Positions 12,283 through 25,106 of a stretch of 64,000 nt of DNA are shown here, in pieces. The stretch lies in NCBI RefSeq assembly GCF_021155765.1, contig NC_060112.1:17670001-17734000 (forward strand), in the 5' to 3' direction. The position numbers and the translations under genes are program-made. The DNA comes from Diprion similis (Eukaryota > Arthropoda > Insecta > Hymenoptera > Diprionidae). Every line of letters starts with the position of its first letter. Position 1 is the stretch's first letter. Below the pieces are notes generated by a model that saw only the letters and a program-made list of their open reading frames with translations, did not search any database and was not told the DNA's origin.

Positions 12283-15200
12283 ATGGCTACGTCACCGGTC
12301 ACGGAATTCTATCGTGGAAAATCCCTGTTTATTACAGGTGGTACCGGTTTCCTCGGTATCTGTTTGATCGAGAAATTGCTGCGCTCCTGTCCAGATCTGA
12401 AAAATATCTACATCTTACTCAGGCCAAAGAAAGGAAAGAATATCGAAGAGAGGTTAACTGAGTTAACCAAAAATCTGGTATGTAGTTATGAACTTTATTA
12501 TTCCTGTATAGCGTAGTTTTACAGTGTCGGAACCGCCTTACAATCCCTCTTTTCCCCTCACCTTTCAGTCGGCAGCTCTCACATTTTTCCTACTTTTTTT
12601 TATTCATGGTCAAACCTGTTTACAGTTATGCCGACTTCATTTATCGAACACGCGCTCGGCTATATTTAACTTCGATTTCCATTGTTTAGATATATATTAT
12701 CATTTATTTAACACGTAATTACTGTTTGCACATTTCTACTTTGCACTTATATACCATATTTCAACCTGCTTGTATGCATGATATATTACCGGCGTACGTA
12801 ATGTGTTTATCACAACGGATAGCCCAATCTCACGACTTGTTGAGGTTGCTACAGTTTTGGATGATTCAAAAAACATATTAATTTTCGTTTCTTTCTTAAC
12901 TCGATACAATTAATCTTAATGTTTCACCATTTTTTTTATGTATTGGAAAGTATTTCGCAACTTCAAATTCCTTCGTTTCACCTCCGTAGATTGTCATACA
13001 ACACTTTTACCGATCTAATGTTGAAATTTATGCAAAAATGAGAAAAACTATTGGAACAAATATCCGTGGTTACGTTGAATGTGGAGAAATAATTTTTGTT
13101 TGTACGTGTTTAACAAAACTCCACGTAAATTAGTCATCGGTGCCCATTCTTGTGATTTTTCACTCGGAGGTTTTATTATTTCGGAGAATAAATATCTTGA
13201 CTTTGCATTATACAATAATAAAATCTATATGCGTAACATATGAATATGTTGTTGGGTATTCTTCAATCCATTTGGGGAGTAATGGTGAATATTATCTTTC
13301 CAATTTAGGTTCCTGTATAGTTTACTATCATTTTAATAATGAAATATTACTTATTATTGAACGAGTTTCTCAAATAAAATATTTTCTTGTACTTCAAATC
13401 TTGGTGTACTTGATTACTAATACTGTTGTTGATTATTTTCAAGATTTTCGAAACACTTAAGGAACAGGGTGGTTCTGATCTATTGAATAAGCTGATCCCA
13501 GTTGCTGGAGATGTTGGGGAGGATGGTTTGGGATTGAGTGCCTCTGATAGACAGAGTCTGATTGATAATGTCCAGATAGTTGTCCACTCTGCAGCTACAT
13601 TGGACTTTGAAGCAACCTTGAGACCGACTGTGAACATTAATTTACTCGGCACACGCAGAGTTATTCAGTTATGCAAAGAAATCCATGATTTCAAGGTGAG
13701 CAGCTTGTTTTAGACCCTTAACCCTCTTTGAATGCTCATAATCCTGCTATCATAGGCTAGTTGCGATCAATTTAGTCATTATGAAAGAAGTTAGTGTGAC
13801 GTATACAATATACATACATGATATTTTGACCCAAGTTTTGCCAGGTACTTTATTCAGACAGCACTGGTGGGTACATTACATTAGCAACTGGCATATATGC
13901 ATTTTAATTTTAAGATAATTAGTTCTGTATTCAGTTTACAACTGTTGGCTATGGAATCATAAATGTTGTTCGCGAATTGGTTTCAATTTCTGTTTGTGAA
14001 TATGTATAGATTGCTCATATGTCTTTAAAATTGCCCATGAAAAGACTATTTACTTACTACTGACTAAAGCTTTAATTCTGAAGAAATAAATACCAAATGA
14101 TTATTGGACTTCATAAGACATTAATATTTATGAGCCATTAATAATAATTACTGCAGGATTATTACCACTTATTTTACTTGATTTAAATTTCAAATTTCAA
14201 TAGAACGCACAACATATTCTTTGGTACCTTTGACAAATATTAATTACAGGTACTCGTTCACGTGTCCAGTGCCTACGTTAATTCCGCCCTCTCCGAACCA
14301 GTTGAAAAAGTCTATCCTGCACCTGCTGATGCTGAAAAAATCATCAAAATGGTGAAGGATTTAGATGATAAGGAATTGGATATTGCCACACCTGGTATTC
14401 TGGGAAACCATGCAAATAGCTACACGTTTACTAAACATTTGGCCGAACACGAAGTTCTTAATGCATCTATATGCGCAGCCATCGTGAGACCATCCATGAG
14501 TTAGTTGAAATTCGTTTTCCTGCAATCTTTATAAGTTTGTAATGAATGAAAAACTGGTTTACCAAGAATTATGCAAAGTTTGAAGTGACTTAATGACACT
14601 TTACTACACACAGAGTTGATGCAACTATAAAAAAACCATAAAAAATTTGAAAGGTTAATCATATTCAAAATGGTTAAGCAGCATTGAAATTATTTTCAAT
14701 TTTACTTATTTTATACTACTGCAACATAACAGTAGGTTTTAAAATATTTTCTTATCATCTGTAAATTGGTTTCATTCTATGATAGAATCCTAAACGCAGC
14801 TTGGTAGTAAAAATGTGGATATCTAACAACGCAAGGAAAGAGTTTTCGAGAATGAAAGTTTCCATTTACAAAATATTACCTCAAATTTACAATTTCCACA
14901 TACATCAACATGTTACTAGAAAGTGAGAGTCATTTTTTATTTATTCAGAAAATTTCTGCTTCTTGCATTAGATCTTCATTCTTGGTCCCGTTAATTCGTA
15001 AAGAAAAGAGTTTTGTTGAAAGCTAAACTCTGTTAGACCTCTTCTTGCAGAGTAGGTGTTCAGTACATTGTGAACAACAAAAAGCATGTCCCAAATTACC
15101 TCTGTTGAAAGTGTTTGTGTATGTATTGCAAACATGAACTACAACGCGTTAGAATATCATTATATACTCTTATTACTGCCACAGCATCAGTATTTAAAGC

Positions 15201-17667
15201 AATTTATCCTTAAGGAAATAGTTTTATGAATTTTTATTTTATATCTACGTTTTATTTTAAGTTGTGCAGTTATCGATATGCATAAATTTACCATAAATCT
15301 ATCGATAGATTTTTCCTTAATAACACAAAGATTCTCATGCACGTCGAGCCAACCAATTCAATGCATGATGAAATCAAAATATACTTTTGAGCAATGTAGA
15401 TGAAGTTCACCTTAATTAAACATTACAGTAACTGCCGCATGGAAGGAGCCAGTACCTGGATGGACGATATCCAAAAATGGTCCCCAAGGTTTTCTAATGG
15501 GTGCTAGTAAAGGCGTACTCAGGCGATTGCCTGTTGCGTCAACTCTGATCTATGACTACATTCCTGTCGACATAGTGGTCAACAGTCTAATTGTCGCTGG
15601 ATATCATGCGGACCGTGAACGGTAATTGTTGCAGTTTTTGAATGATGTCAGTGTTACCAGAAGTCAAATTTCACTTGTGATTGAATCGCTTTTTAGAAGA
15701 GTGAGTCATCCATACTTTCAATAACTAATCATATTAATTTTTTTTCATGTCACAGTGAAGCTGGATTGAAGGTTTACCATTGTACATCGAGTACCTGCAA
15801 TCCCTTCAAATGGGAAAAGGTTGAAACCCAGATTAATACTTATCTTCATCGTTACCCTCTGCGTAGTGCTGTGTGGTACCCGTATCTCAAGCTTCTGCCT
15901 TCGTTGTTGCTGTTCAGAATCTCTGCAATTTTTGTCCACATGATTCCGGCATATATTCTCGATACAGTTACACGTATATTTGGTGGACGGCCCATGTGAG
16001 TTTGTGTTCATGTTCTACTCTAAATTTCTTTCACTATTATATAGAGTCAAACTTTACTGTTAAAGTATAACATTCTTTTTGATATTTCACACTGAATTGA
16101 CCAAGGTCTGACCTTTTACCTCTTGGATTTGGTCCGCGATTTTTCATATTGTTCCTACTCTAAAAAGCTCTAAAAGATAATTTGTTTTTTTTGAGTGAAT
16201 TTGTTTTACTTATAATTTTTGAGAACCAACATGTGTTTGAACGTAATTTGAAAATCTAAAACAATTCTCAAAAATGTGTTGCATTTACTCGTTTTTGACC
16301 TCTTTGAAGAAAAGACGTAAAAAAAGTTCTAAGCAATAGGCAGTCGTTTGTGGGTTTAGTCGTAACTTAGAATTTTTGAGACCATTTTCACATCTGTAAA
16401 TTACTGTCATCCGCTAACCGTTCTTTAACTGTGATCTTAGGAATAGAAAATCAGAGTTCGGTTTGAAAAACGGCAAAAATTCTAGAAAATCCCGAGTTAT
16501 GTATAAAAATGTTGGAGCAGCAACCCATACGAGACTGACTATTGCTTCTAATTTTTTCCAATATTTTTTCTTTACAAAACTCAAAAAAGAATAGAAGTGA
16601 ACACCGACCCAAAATGAGTCTGGGCCTAAAAATTTTTATATCTACAACAAGGTTTTTGAGAATTTTTCCACATTTTTAAACCATGTCCAAAGACATTTTG
16701 GTTTTCAAAAATCGTAAATGAAACAAATATATTGAAAAAAAATGAAACATTCTAATGCTATCAGAACTGGAACAACAATATAAAAAATCGTTATCCAAAT
16801 CCAAGAGGTGCAGGGTCAGCCCCTGGCCGATTGAGCGCAGCAAGCCCCCTATCTTTTTATATTTTATATTTACCTATATAATATTACCGAAATACTTAGC
16901 TGTTAGGTAATCAGTTGTATACATTCAAAGCTCTATACTTGCAAATTTTATTTTTTATTTTTCGCAGAGATAACAATAATAATGAACGGTTTTAATTTGA
17001 TTTTAAACCAAGAAAAACATGAATAACTAAAAACCTAAATACGATATTTTTCAGATTGGTACGTCTACATACAAACGTTAACAAATCATTGGGACTTCTA
17101 GAAAAATTCATTTTTACAGAATGGAAATTTAGTAATGCTCGGCTCCTTGAATTAAATGAAACTCTATCAACAGTTGATAAGGATAAATTTATTTTGGACA
17201 TTAGATCGTTAAGATGGGAAGATTATTTTAATGATCTCGTACAAGGAGTTAGGAGGTACCTGAGTAACGAAAGCCCAAAAAATCTGGGAAAAGCTCGTTC
17301 AAAAGATAAAGTGTATGTATGAACTAGATTCTGGTAAATCTTTTCATTCTTTCTATTCCTACTTTTTCGCTGTCATAGAAGGTAAATTATGCATTGATTT
17401 ACCGTTGAAATTGACTAAATACAATTTTCTTGTACGTATTACTTTCAGAATGCATTTAATGAATTTTGTATAATATTTAATATACATTCAGGAGGCAGTC
17501 ATTAAATTGGTTATCTTAATGATTTCAGATTACTGGTCGCACATTTGGCTCTACAAGCTGGACTATTGGGTCTGATTTGGTGGATCTTCAAAATCTTGTT
17601 AGCCTCAACTTGGACAAAAACAGGATTGGTGGTTCCTTTGGCATACATGATCTTCAGTTTGTTATAG
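12283..17667 (+). CDS. FAR-2, alcohol-forming fatty acyl-CoA reductase (7 coding exons, 508 aa)
   Basis: Exons 12283-12477, 13444-13695, 14250-14499, 15429-15621, 15756-15995, 17055-17312 and 17529-17667 join without a frame break. Residues 18-25 form TGGTGFLG, the NADP(H)-binding glycine motif of the extended SDR fold. Tyr207 and Lys211 (NSYTFTK) are the expected catalytic pair. AWKEPVPGW follows the phase-1 intron after RPSM. The C-terminal FAR domain has VWYPYLK and a hydrophobic segment ending in [11 protein letters not shown]. The last exon ([11 protein letters not shown] and on) is strongly hydrophobic, probably membrane-associated. The donor after RPSM is GTTAGT, weaker than consensus but supported by frame and paralogue alignment. 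It should reduce acyl-CoA to fatty alcohol; its specificity is unknown. Confidence 0.9.
16097..16832. repeat. Large foldback element in FAR-2 intron 5
   Basis: The block starting at about 16099 is the imperfect reverse complement of the block ending at about 16830. Arms of at least 145 bases align by eye, including ACCTCTTGGATTTGG on the left against CCAAATCCAAGAGGT on the right. Similarity continues inward at lower quality, so most of the 735 bases form one palindrome. There is no coding capacity. It looks like a non-autonomous foldback transposon, but I could not define a target-site duplication. Confidence 0.75.
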
Positions 17668-20033
17668 ATACCTGAATATTACCTATGTTGCACAATAACG
17701 ATACAGTCATAATCGTTATAAAATATGAATCAACTATGTTTGAATAGAATATGGGAAATAGTTTAAACAATATCATCGCCTACTTGAACAGTTCACGATA
17801 ATATTGCAGGAAAATATGTTTGATAATTGGTGAGAATCGTAATTTTAAGATTGTCCATAATTTTGAGTGGCTGCAGAAAGTGTATAATTAGAATTAAGCT
17901 AATAACTGTAAAGCAATCGCGACATTTTTATATCTGACTTGATTTTTGAAATTTTACTTCAAATTGAAGCGGATCGATTTATTAAGACCTCTTATTTTAC
18001 AAATAGTCATTTGATCATTTGATGTAATGATCATTTGCGTCAACTGGACGCCAAGCCTTTCACTCGAAGTCTACTCGTTATGTTTCGAGTAATTGAATCT
18101 CTAACTTCTCACGGCATTTAAAATGAACTTATTAAGTGTTACACTGTTATTATTATTGTTACTTATAATCTCATGAGCATTGGAGTGGGATATTTTTTTA
18201 TATACGTTCAGGTTTACAATTACAAACATATGCTTTGATAAAAGCCTACGAGCGAGTTTTTCTTTAACCTTAAGGCGGGGCTGGTCGATATATAGACCAG
18301 TAGTCAGGTCGGGGACTCCTCACAAGAAATTCATTGAACTTATTTATAATCTTGAATATTTCTACCATTCATACGTGAAATTATTTTATCAATCATACAC
18401 AGTTATTCATATTACATGTACCAATGCTATTATATGGCCTTCGTAAAATAATATATCCAATAGTAGTAATAGGGTAGGCCAACCTTGTTTTCATATCCAC
18501 TGCGCGTTGGATAAGGTAGATTCAAGTAAATTAAGGTATAGAAATGGCGGGTAGATTGCAAGCGTCTCGGTAGGTAGACTTGGCAAAATCTCGCAGAATA
18601 TATACTCGACAATAATTGTACTGCAATCTGCGTCTGAAATAGGTCATTCTCGTTTGCTGCACGTCGCTTCTTTCGATATCATGGCATTGCAGCTGACTGA
18701 ATAGTGAAAAATATTTTGGCTCCCGACAGGTGATCAACGAAAAAGAAAATCACTCTTACGACTGAGCAAATGAAGAAGAATGATGTGTGTTGGAAAAAAT
18801 GGAGAATTGTGTAAGTTAAATATAGGTAACTGGGTAGGTAGGTGGTCGTTTCGGGATCCGTCGTTTATGCATCTGCGTGCGAGTATCTTTCATCAACGTA
18901 TCCGTTGGGCGATTGATTAGCTCAGGGGAGGGAGGTTGCGATATACGGTGATATTGTTACTAACTTTTGTAATCCACAATGTCGAACGATCACAGAGATT
19001 TTCTTCCTAAAACACAAAAGACTTGGTACAATAGTCTCCAGGTTAGTTGTTAGCTGTTATATTTTAACAAGCTTCAATTTTTTATTAATTCTATTAGTAA
19101 ATGCAGTACGTAAGTGGTACGATGGACGAAGAGAGATGCTTCTGAGCTTCAAAACTGCATCGAAGAAAATCACTGACCGTCACGCCACAGAGTATTGCAT
19201 GCCATTTAATCCCCCTCCGGAACTTGATTTTCATCTGAGAGCAATAATTCGCATCGTAATGTGTCTGCTTCAAAAAGATGCAGATGTGGATTGGGTTTCT
19301 ACAGAATTTTTCAACAAGTTCTTAATATTCAAGGTCTTTCGACAGATTAATGGTCGCGTTTTTCTGCGCGTAGATTAATCGCCGTAGTCTGACAAATTTT
19401 CGCGTGACGATTGATGTTGAGAGTCGATCGATCGTGCCTTTTAAGCATCGATTTTGCAAAGAATATATGAATCTTCAATAAAGTACTCTTGATGTACTGA
19501 GCCTTCAGCTCTGTGATCAATTTTTTTTTACGGATAACCAAGTTTTCAATTTGACTGCGTCCTTTGAACGTTGACTTGATACTTTTTGGTTCTGAGAGAA
19601 AGCGCGATATTTAAAAGCCGGCGGTCAGCGCACAGTAAAAATCTCGAGAGTTTAAAGTTATAGTGAACAATCTTCGGAAGTATTTATGAAATATATACCT
19701 CAGGCATACAAAAGTATTTGTTTTACTTATCGTGTTACTTTTTCTTTCATAGCAACGCATCAATTTTTATTAATAGTATATTGAAAAATGTACAGTGTTG
19801 AGTTAAACAAAATAATTCCTCCAATAATTCTTGACAGAAAAATCAAGTTGAGTACAAGAATATGCAATACCTTTGTTGTAACACATGCACGATCTCTGCG
19901 TTTTTCAAACCTATTAAGCGGGCCTAAAGTGACCTTGTTTTGAGCGGCTTGAAAAAACAGGCAATAATATTTCAAAAGTAATTGTTTCCAAAGTCATAAC
20001 TCTGAAATTATTAAGATCAGATAAACTTGTGAC

Positions 20034-20201
20034 TTAACCCTTAGAGGACCAGCATACGCCATGTAGCGTAAGGTCATTGACCTACCAACATTTAACTTTA
20101 ATTTGGTCCAACCATGGGTCCAACGTTCTGGACTTTAAATCAATTTCCATAGAAAAAAAGATTTTTCGAAATTCCTCAGACCTCGGTCCTCGAAGGGTTA
20201 A
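20034..20201. mobile_element. 168-bp piggyBac-like MITE with TTAA ends
   Basis: TTAA at 20034-20037 and at 20198-20201 flank inverted termini: TTAACCCTTAGAGGACC on the left and GGTCCTCGAAGGGTTAA on the right, matching as reverse complements except at one position. TTAA duplications followed by CCCT are the hallmark of the piggyBac superfamily. There is no room for a transposase, so it would have moved in trans. Confidence 0.75.
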
Positions 20202-20981
20202 TCAAACAATTTTTTCTGCAAGTAACATAAAACAGTTCAATACAAGATCTCATGCAAGATATGATGATAATAAAATAAGTCATTGTGATAATTAACGTTG
20301 CGATTTTTCTTCCTTTTTTCCACGAGCCTCGGGTATTTTTGCTGACGTACTTTCTTGATCTTCTTTTCTCCCAAATTGATCATTATTTGAATAATTTACG
20401 CCTTTGCCTTGAACTTTGTGCGCATACACTGGATGTGACGTCTAATTCGAGGAGATGAGTAAGGAAACTGTAGTTGTGGTCACTGCCGCGTAACTGGTTA
20501 ATATTGAGCGAAGCGCTTCAACGCATATATCAATAGTATTATTTTTCATCGATGCGTCGCAAATCTCATTTTTTGATGAATCAGGAAGAGAAAGATGCTG
20601 AATAAATAGTACGAGGAGAAATCCCGCCCGCTTATTACTGCGGACTAAAGCGATGAAGTATAATAAAGTACTTTCTTATTGAACACGAAACAATAGGTCT
20701 GTGCGATTACGTAGGCCAATCAAGAGCAGCCGACATAATACGAAAATCCGCAATAGAAATGAATTTCAAAAAACTGTTTATATTGTAATGTAAATTGTTT
20801 ATAAATATAGGATCGACGTGTGATCGGAACTTTTTATAGATTATATTTAAGATATTGGCAGACTATTTGGGGACTTTCTAAGGGGATTAAAGCTTATCAA
20901 ATCCCGGGAGTCTAAAGGCTAAAGAGTTTTTGTATAAAATATTTTATTTTAATTATTCATTACCCGCGGTCAAATGTGGAA

Positions 20982-21000
20982 GCAGACACCTCGTGTCTGC
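20982..21000. repeat. Perfect 8-bp hairpin
   Basis: GCAGACAC and GTGTCTGC are separated by three bases. It is isolated, with no neighbouring gene that suggests a function. Confidence 0.5.
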
Positions 21001-21312
21001 ATTGCGGCAGACTTATCTCAGAACGCTACTAGGGTATTTGGTATAACTAGCGAAAGACAAATGAGTATTATTACCTAAAATTGAAAAATATTTTAAATGA
21101 AGATATAAATTATCAAAAAACTTTTCCGCCACTAAAACCTTACATACGTTTTTATTTTTATAAAAATTACTATATAAAAAATCACGTGATCCGCAACACT
21201 ACGAAAAAAAAGTGGCTTCACGGTCGGCATCATATCTCTAGTAAATGTTGATCGGTCTGCAAAATTTAAAAAAATTCTTGTAAAATAAAGTTGCAGTTAT
21301 AGTATGTCAAGG

Positions 21313-21480
21313 TAATGTAATGTAATGTAATATAATGTAATTTATTGTGATCGTAGGACACAGTCCCCTAACGACCAAAAGACAGCATATATAATTTTGT
21401 ACAAAGTGCACCAAGTGCTAGTTATGCTTCTATATAAACCAGATAGTAAAAATAAAAAATAATAATAATAATAATAAACA
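21313..21480 (-). mobile_element. Probable 3' end of a 5'-truncated non-LTR retrotransposon
   Basis: Read on the - strand, an AT-rich stretch leads into GGGGACTGTGTCCTACGATC, then AATAAATTACAT and a terminal run of TTACA units (21313-21341 on the + strand). A 3' UTR ending in a short tandem repeat is typical of several insect LINE clades. No reverse transcriptase remnant was found upstream in element orientation, so the copy would be severely truncated. The full extent and a target duplication were not resolved. Confidence 0.4.
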
Positions 21481-24400
21481 ATAATAGTGACAAACAGTTT
21501 TGTTGTGAACAAGTGACTTTAAGAGTTAAAATAATTCCACAGCCAATGTTTAGCTAATAATAAGTAACAGATGTAATAAATGGTAGTAACAATAATTAGG
21601 AATAAAAAAATAGCAATAATAATAATAGTCATTGTAATGATCTCTTTTACGTCTAATTGCACTACTATTGCACAATAACATTGCAAAAAGTCATAGGTGA
21701 GCAAATAAGATAAAACAAGAAAAAGAAAATTATATAAAGTTATATAAGGGGGGAACAATTTGACTAATTTCCAGGGAGTAAATAATCAAACACTTTTAGG
21801 CTCAATTTGGATCATTCATGACAAGATTAGAGACTTAACACCGATCAATTAACACAGTTTAATGCACAGCACTATACTAACATCACTGTTTGCGTCAGAT
21901 ATACCTAGATGTGTTAAATTTACAGAGCATTTGCGATTTCAGCACGCTCGAGGTCCAATAATCGGTTATAACACAGTGTTTTAAACTCTGACAACGTTGA
22001 TGATGATGTGTGTACCCATGATCAGAAACGAATTCTAATACATGATTGTTCTGGGAATTGGCGCGATTAACGTATCGGTTCTATTCTTGTCTCGATGTCT
22101 AGCGATGTTGTGATTCAGTCAGTCTAATATTTTGCTTCAACGGTGCATTCTTATTTAGCGTTAGCATTCCATAGTAGATGCATTTGGTGGAATTTTGAAT
22201 TTTGAAAAATTTAGCTATCTATGGCAGTTTAGAAAAAAGTATGCGTTTTACGTCATAAATTTTACACTTCAATTATTTTTACAAAATCTTTAAATCGAAA
22301 TATCAAAAATCTTTCTCGACATTCTATAGAGAAAACGATTACGAATATTTAAAAAAAAAATCGCATCAAAAAATATTAAAAACTGTATGAGTTATCGTGC
22401 CGATCGTGTCGGAAAAAGTAGTTCTGAGAAAAATGCGTTTAAAGTTTTAAGTGCGTTTTGCTCGAAGTCGTGCGCAGCTAAAGCAAGAACTTTATGAATT
22501 TTTTTATTTGTTTTGTAAACGTACGTCTAACCTCCTATTCCGGTTTTGTATTGGATGCCTTCCTTGTCGGTAGTTAATTGTTTTTGTTTGTTTTTTTTTC
22601 GAGTCAACGAGCTGTTCTGGCCTCTTTTGTTGCTTTAGTAGCATTGCTTCGTGCGTGTTTTAGCCGGTTCACATTTTCTGCCATAACTTTGGATCTGTGG
22701 GGAATTTTTGCATTCGACTTTTACAGAAATAAGCCTCAAACCATAGAGAACAACAACCTGCTAAAAAAAGTTTGATTTTTTGAAAATTCTGGACGTAGGT
22801 ATGTAACGGCCGTAAGACTACGCCGTGAAATTTACGAAATTTTGGTTTTAAATGCACCATTTAATAAAATACGAAATGCTTGATTAATTTTTAGCAATTT
22901 AATCAAGTCATGTTCGATTAATTTTTTTAACGCAATTAATCGATGCATCGATTATTTTTAACTTAGTGACCATTATCACCCCGCAGGGTAACGCCACTGT
23001 AAAGACAAAAGAAAAGCACTTTTTTTAAATATGAAAGAAAAGGTAATAATGTCATAATATTGAAAGAAGTTATTAAGCATATATTTAACAATAAGTATAA
23101 CACAAAAATTTATCATCAACAAATTATTAAAAATGGCGACACTGGAGCCATTCTCGCGAGACATGCGGCACGCTGTGTAACTGGTGCAGATTTGAATCTG
23201 GAAAAAAATTACTTAATCTACTTAAATATGTAGGTAAGATCATTGAGGTTGGAGGAGGGGAGCAAGGAGGTATACGTTGAATTTATTTTCCCGTGTTTTC
23301 TCAGTCTTATTCTCTGTTTCCCTCAAATCGTCCCACACCTTCTCCACAATATTGCGTTAGTCGAAGCTGTTGCAAAAGAGCCGATTAACTAGAAGTACAT
23401 TGAAAAATTGGTGCTGCGGGCGTCCAACAAAATATTCGCGACCTTAACATCTGATCTGGGGATCGTCGCGGGAGCCAAATCATTATATGACATAGCTAGC
23501 GACCGTCTGCATGACCCTGGAGAAAGTTAGGTTACAACATATATAAAATAAATAATAGAAATATATACATTATACATACATATATAAAGTCAGAAGCAGA
23601 ATCTCATAAAGAATGCTAGAAAAATCCAAAATTGGTAAGTTACATAAATTTTATTAGTGCAATATAACGTCATATTCGAAATACTTTCATCTGATTTCAG
23701 GCGAATTGAGGTAAAATATTTACCGTCTGATCACGTTTATATGTTTATCGAGGGGTATGGCAATTATGATGTTTAACTAGTATTAACGCTAAAGTGAATT
23801 CTTCTCAGTTTATCATTGTAAATGATTTCATAGTTATCGTCTTGTGATTGCATACGTAGCGATATTGACTAATATTATTGAACGAAGATAAATAAAAATA
23901 AGAAACACGAACCAATATGTACATGAAACGTAACTCGTATAAGCAACTTTATGAAATCTTTATTTATTGCTCATGCGTTATATACATACAATACGGTGAA
24001 CTATTACATTTATACGTATGCAGGTAGAAAATATTATCCTAAAACATGAAGTAGAAATATCACAATTTGACTTTACTTGACAGTAGTCGTACTTGTACAT
24101 TAAAAGTTACGCACGAGTTACAATAGGAAATCGCAACGAACTCAACACAAATATCATTAAATTTACCAATATATAATATCATAGGTTTCGCCATTATGGA
24201 TTTCACCCTGTCCTCAAACTGTTATATTCGAAATTATATTTCTACTTTAGCTTCTACTATGGAAAATCTAGTAATGACTACACGACGCGTTCAAAAGAAT
24301 AGGGAAGAGCACTAGGGATCGGAATAAATGACGTATACGCCATTTGTTGTTCGGCAACGAATGCTCATTCAGTGAAGTGCCGAAAGACGGATCTGTTTTT

Positions 24401-25106
24401 ATCGGCTAAAAAATCCGTTGATTTTTTCTTAGTGAGATCGGCTTATCCTGTTTTGCGAATTGCCCTTGTGCCTGCCTTTATCCGAGACTAAACTTGGTCC
24501 AGACATGAGTCAGACGATGTGAGTGTATAAGCAATCGGTAACCAACCGCCCCACAAAGAGCAGAATACAAAGTTAGTAGCTCATAAGGTGTTCTCTGCTA
24601 AAAGAACGGTCTACAGTACGCCGCAAATCACTGAGCTGTTGACTGGTCGATGAGACGGTCAAACCTTTCCTTTTTCATTACATTTTTACCGTCTCCGATA
24701 GTGAATCGTTACCCAAGCTCTAAAGATAAGCTCGCGAAGATACTCGAAGATCGTTGTAACAAAGCCAAAGTAATTAGCTCGAATCCATCCATCTCGAAAC
24801 AATAAGTGAGTGATAAAACTTATAAGTGATTAATAATCAATTGTTCAAAATTACAAAAAACAGTGCGACGGTATGATTGGTTTTACAAGTCGGTATTTAC
24901 ATAGTGGAAATTTTATCACTATTAGGTCATTTTTACGAATGTACAATATTTGAGTAGTCAAATTGATATTAATGCCATGTAAATGAGGATAGCAATCTGT
25001 TGTTGTTGTTGTTATATTTTTTTCTGAATCATATTTTGAAACAATTGAACAAAACACCGGCTTCAATTTTTTCAAATCAGTTTTTTTTTCGACAGTTGGG
25101 AAAAAG

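Larger units (their letters stand above)
17668..25106. other. FAR-2/FAR-3 spacer (7.4 kb)
   Basis: AT-rich and without a recognisable gene. It contains a piggyBac-like element (20034-20201), an 8-bp-stem hairpin (20982-21000), a probable LINE 3' end (21313-21480), an AAT-rich microsatellite near 21452-21484, and simple AT-rich sequence around 22200-23000. From about 24480 composition becomes less AT-rich, and a GTGAGT donor at 24806 could end a FAR-3 leader exon, with an acceptor at 25095. That leader is inference. Confidence 0.5.

Noticed and set aside
13717..13740. TTAACCCTCTTTGA as another piggyBac end
   Set aside because: No matching inverted end with TTAA was found at a plausible distance.
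18281..18300. CTGGTC...GACCAG hairpin as a tRNA-like element
   Set aside because: Only a 6-bp stem, with no cloverleaf, A box or B box.
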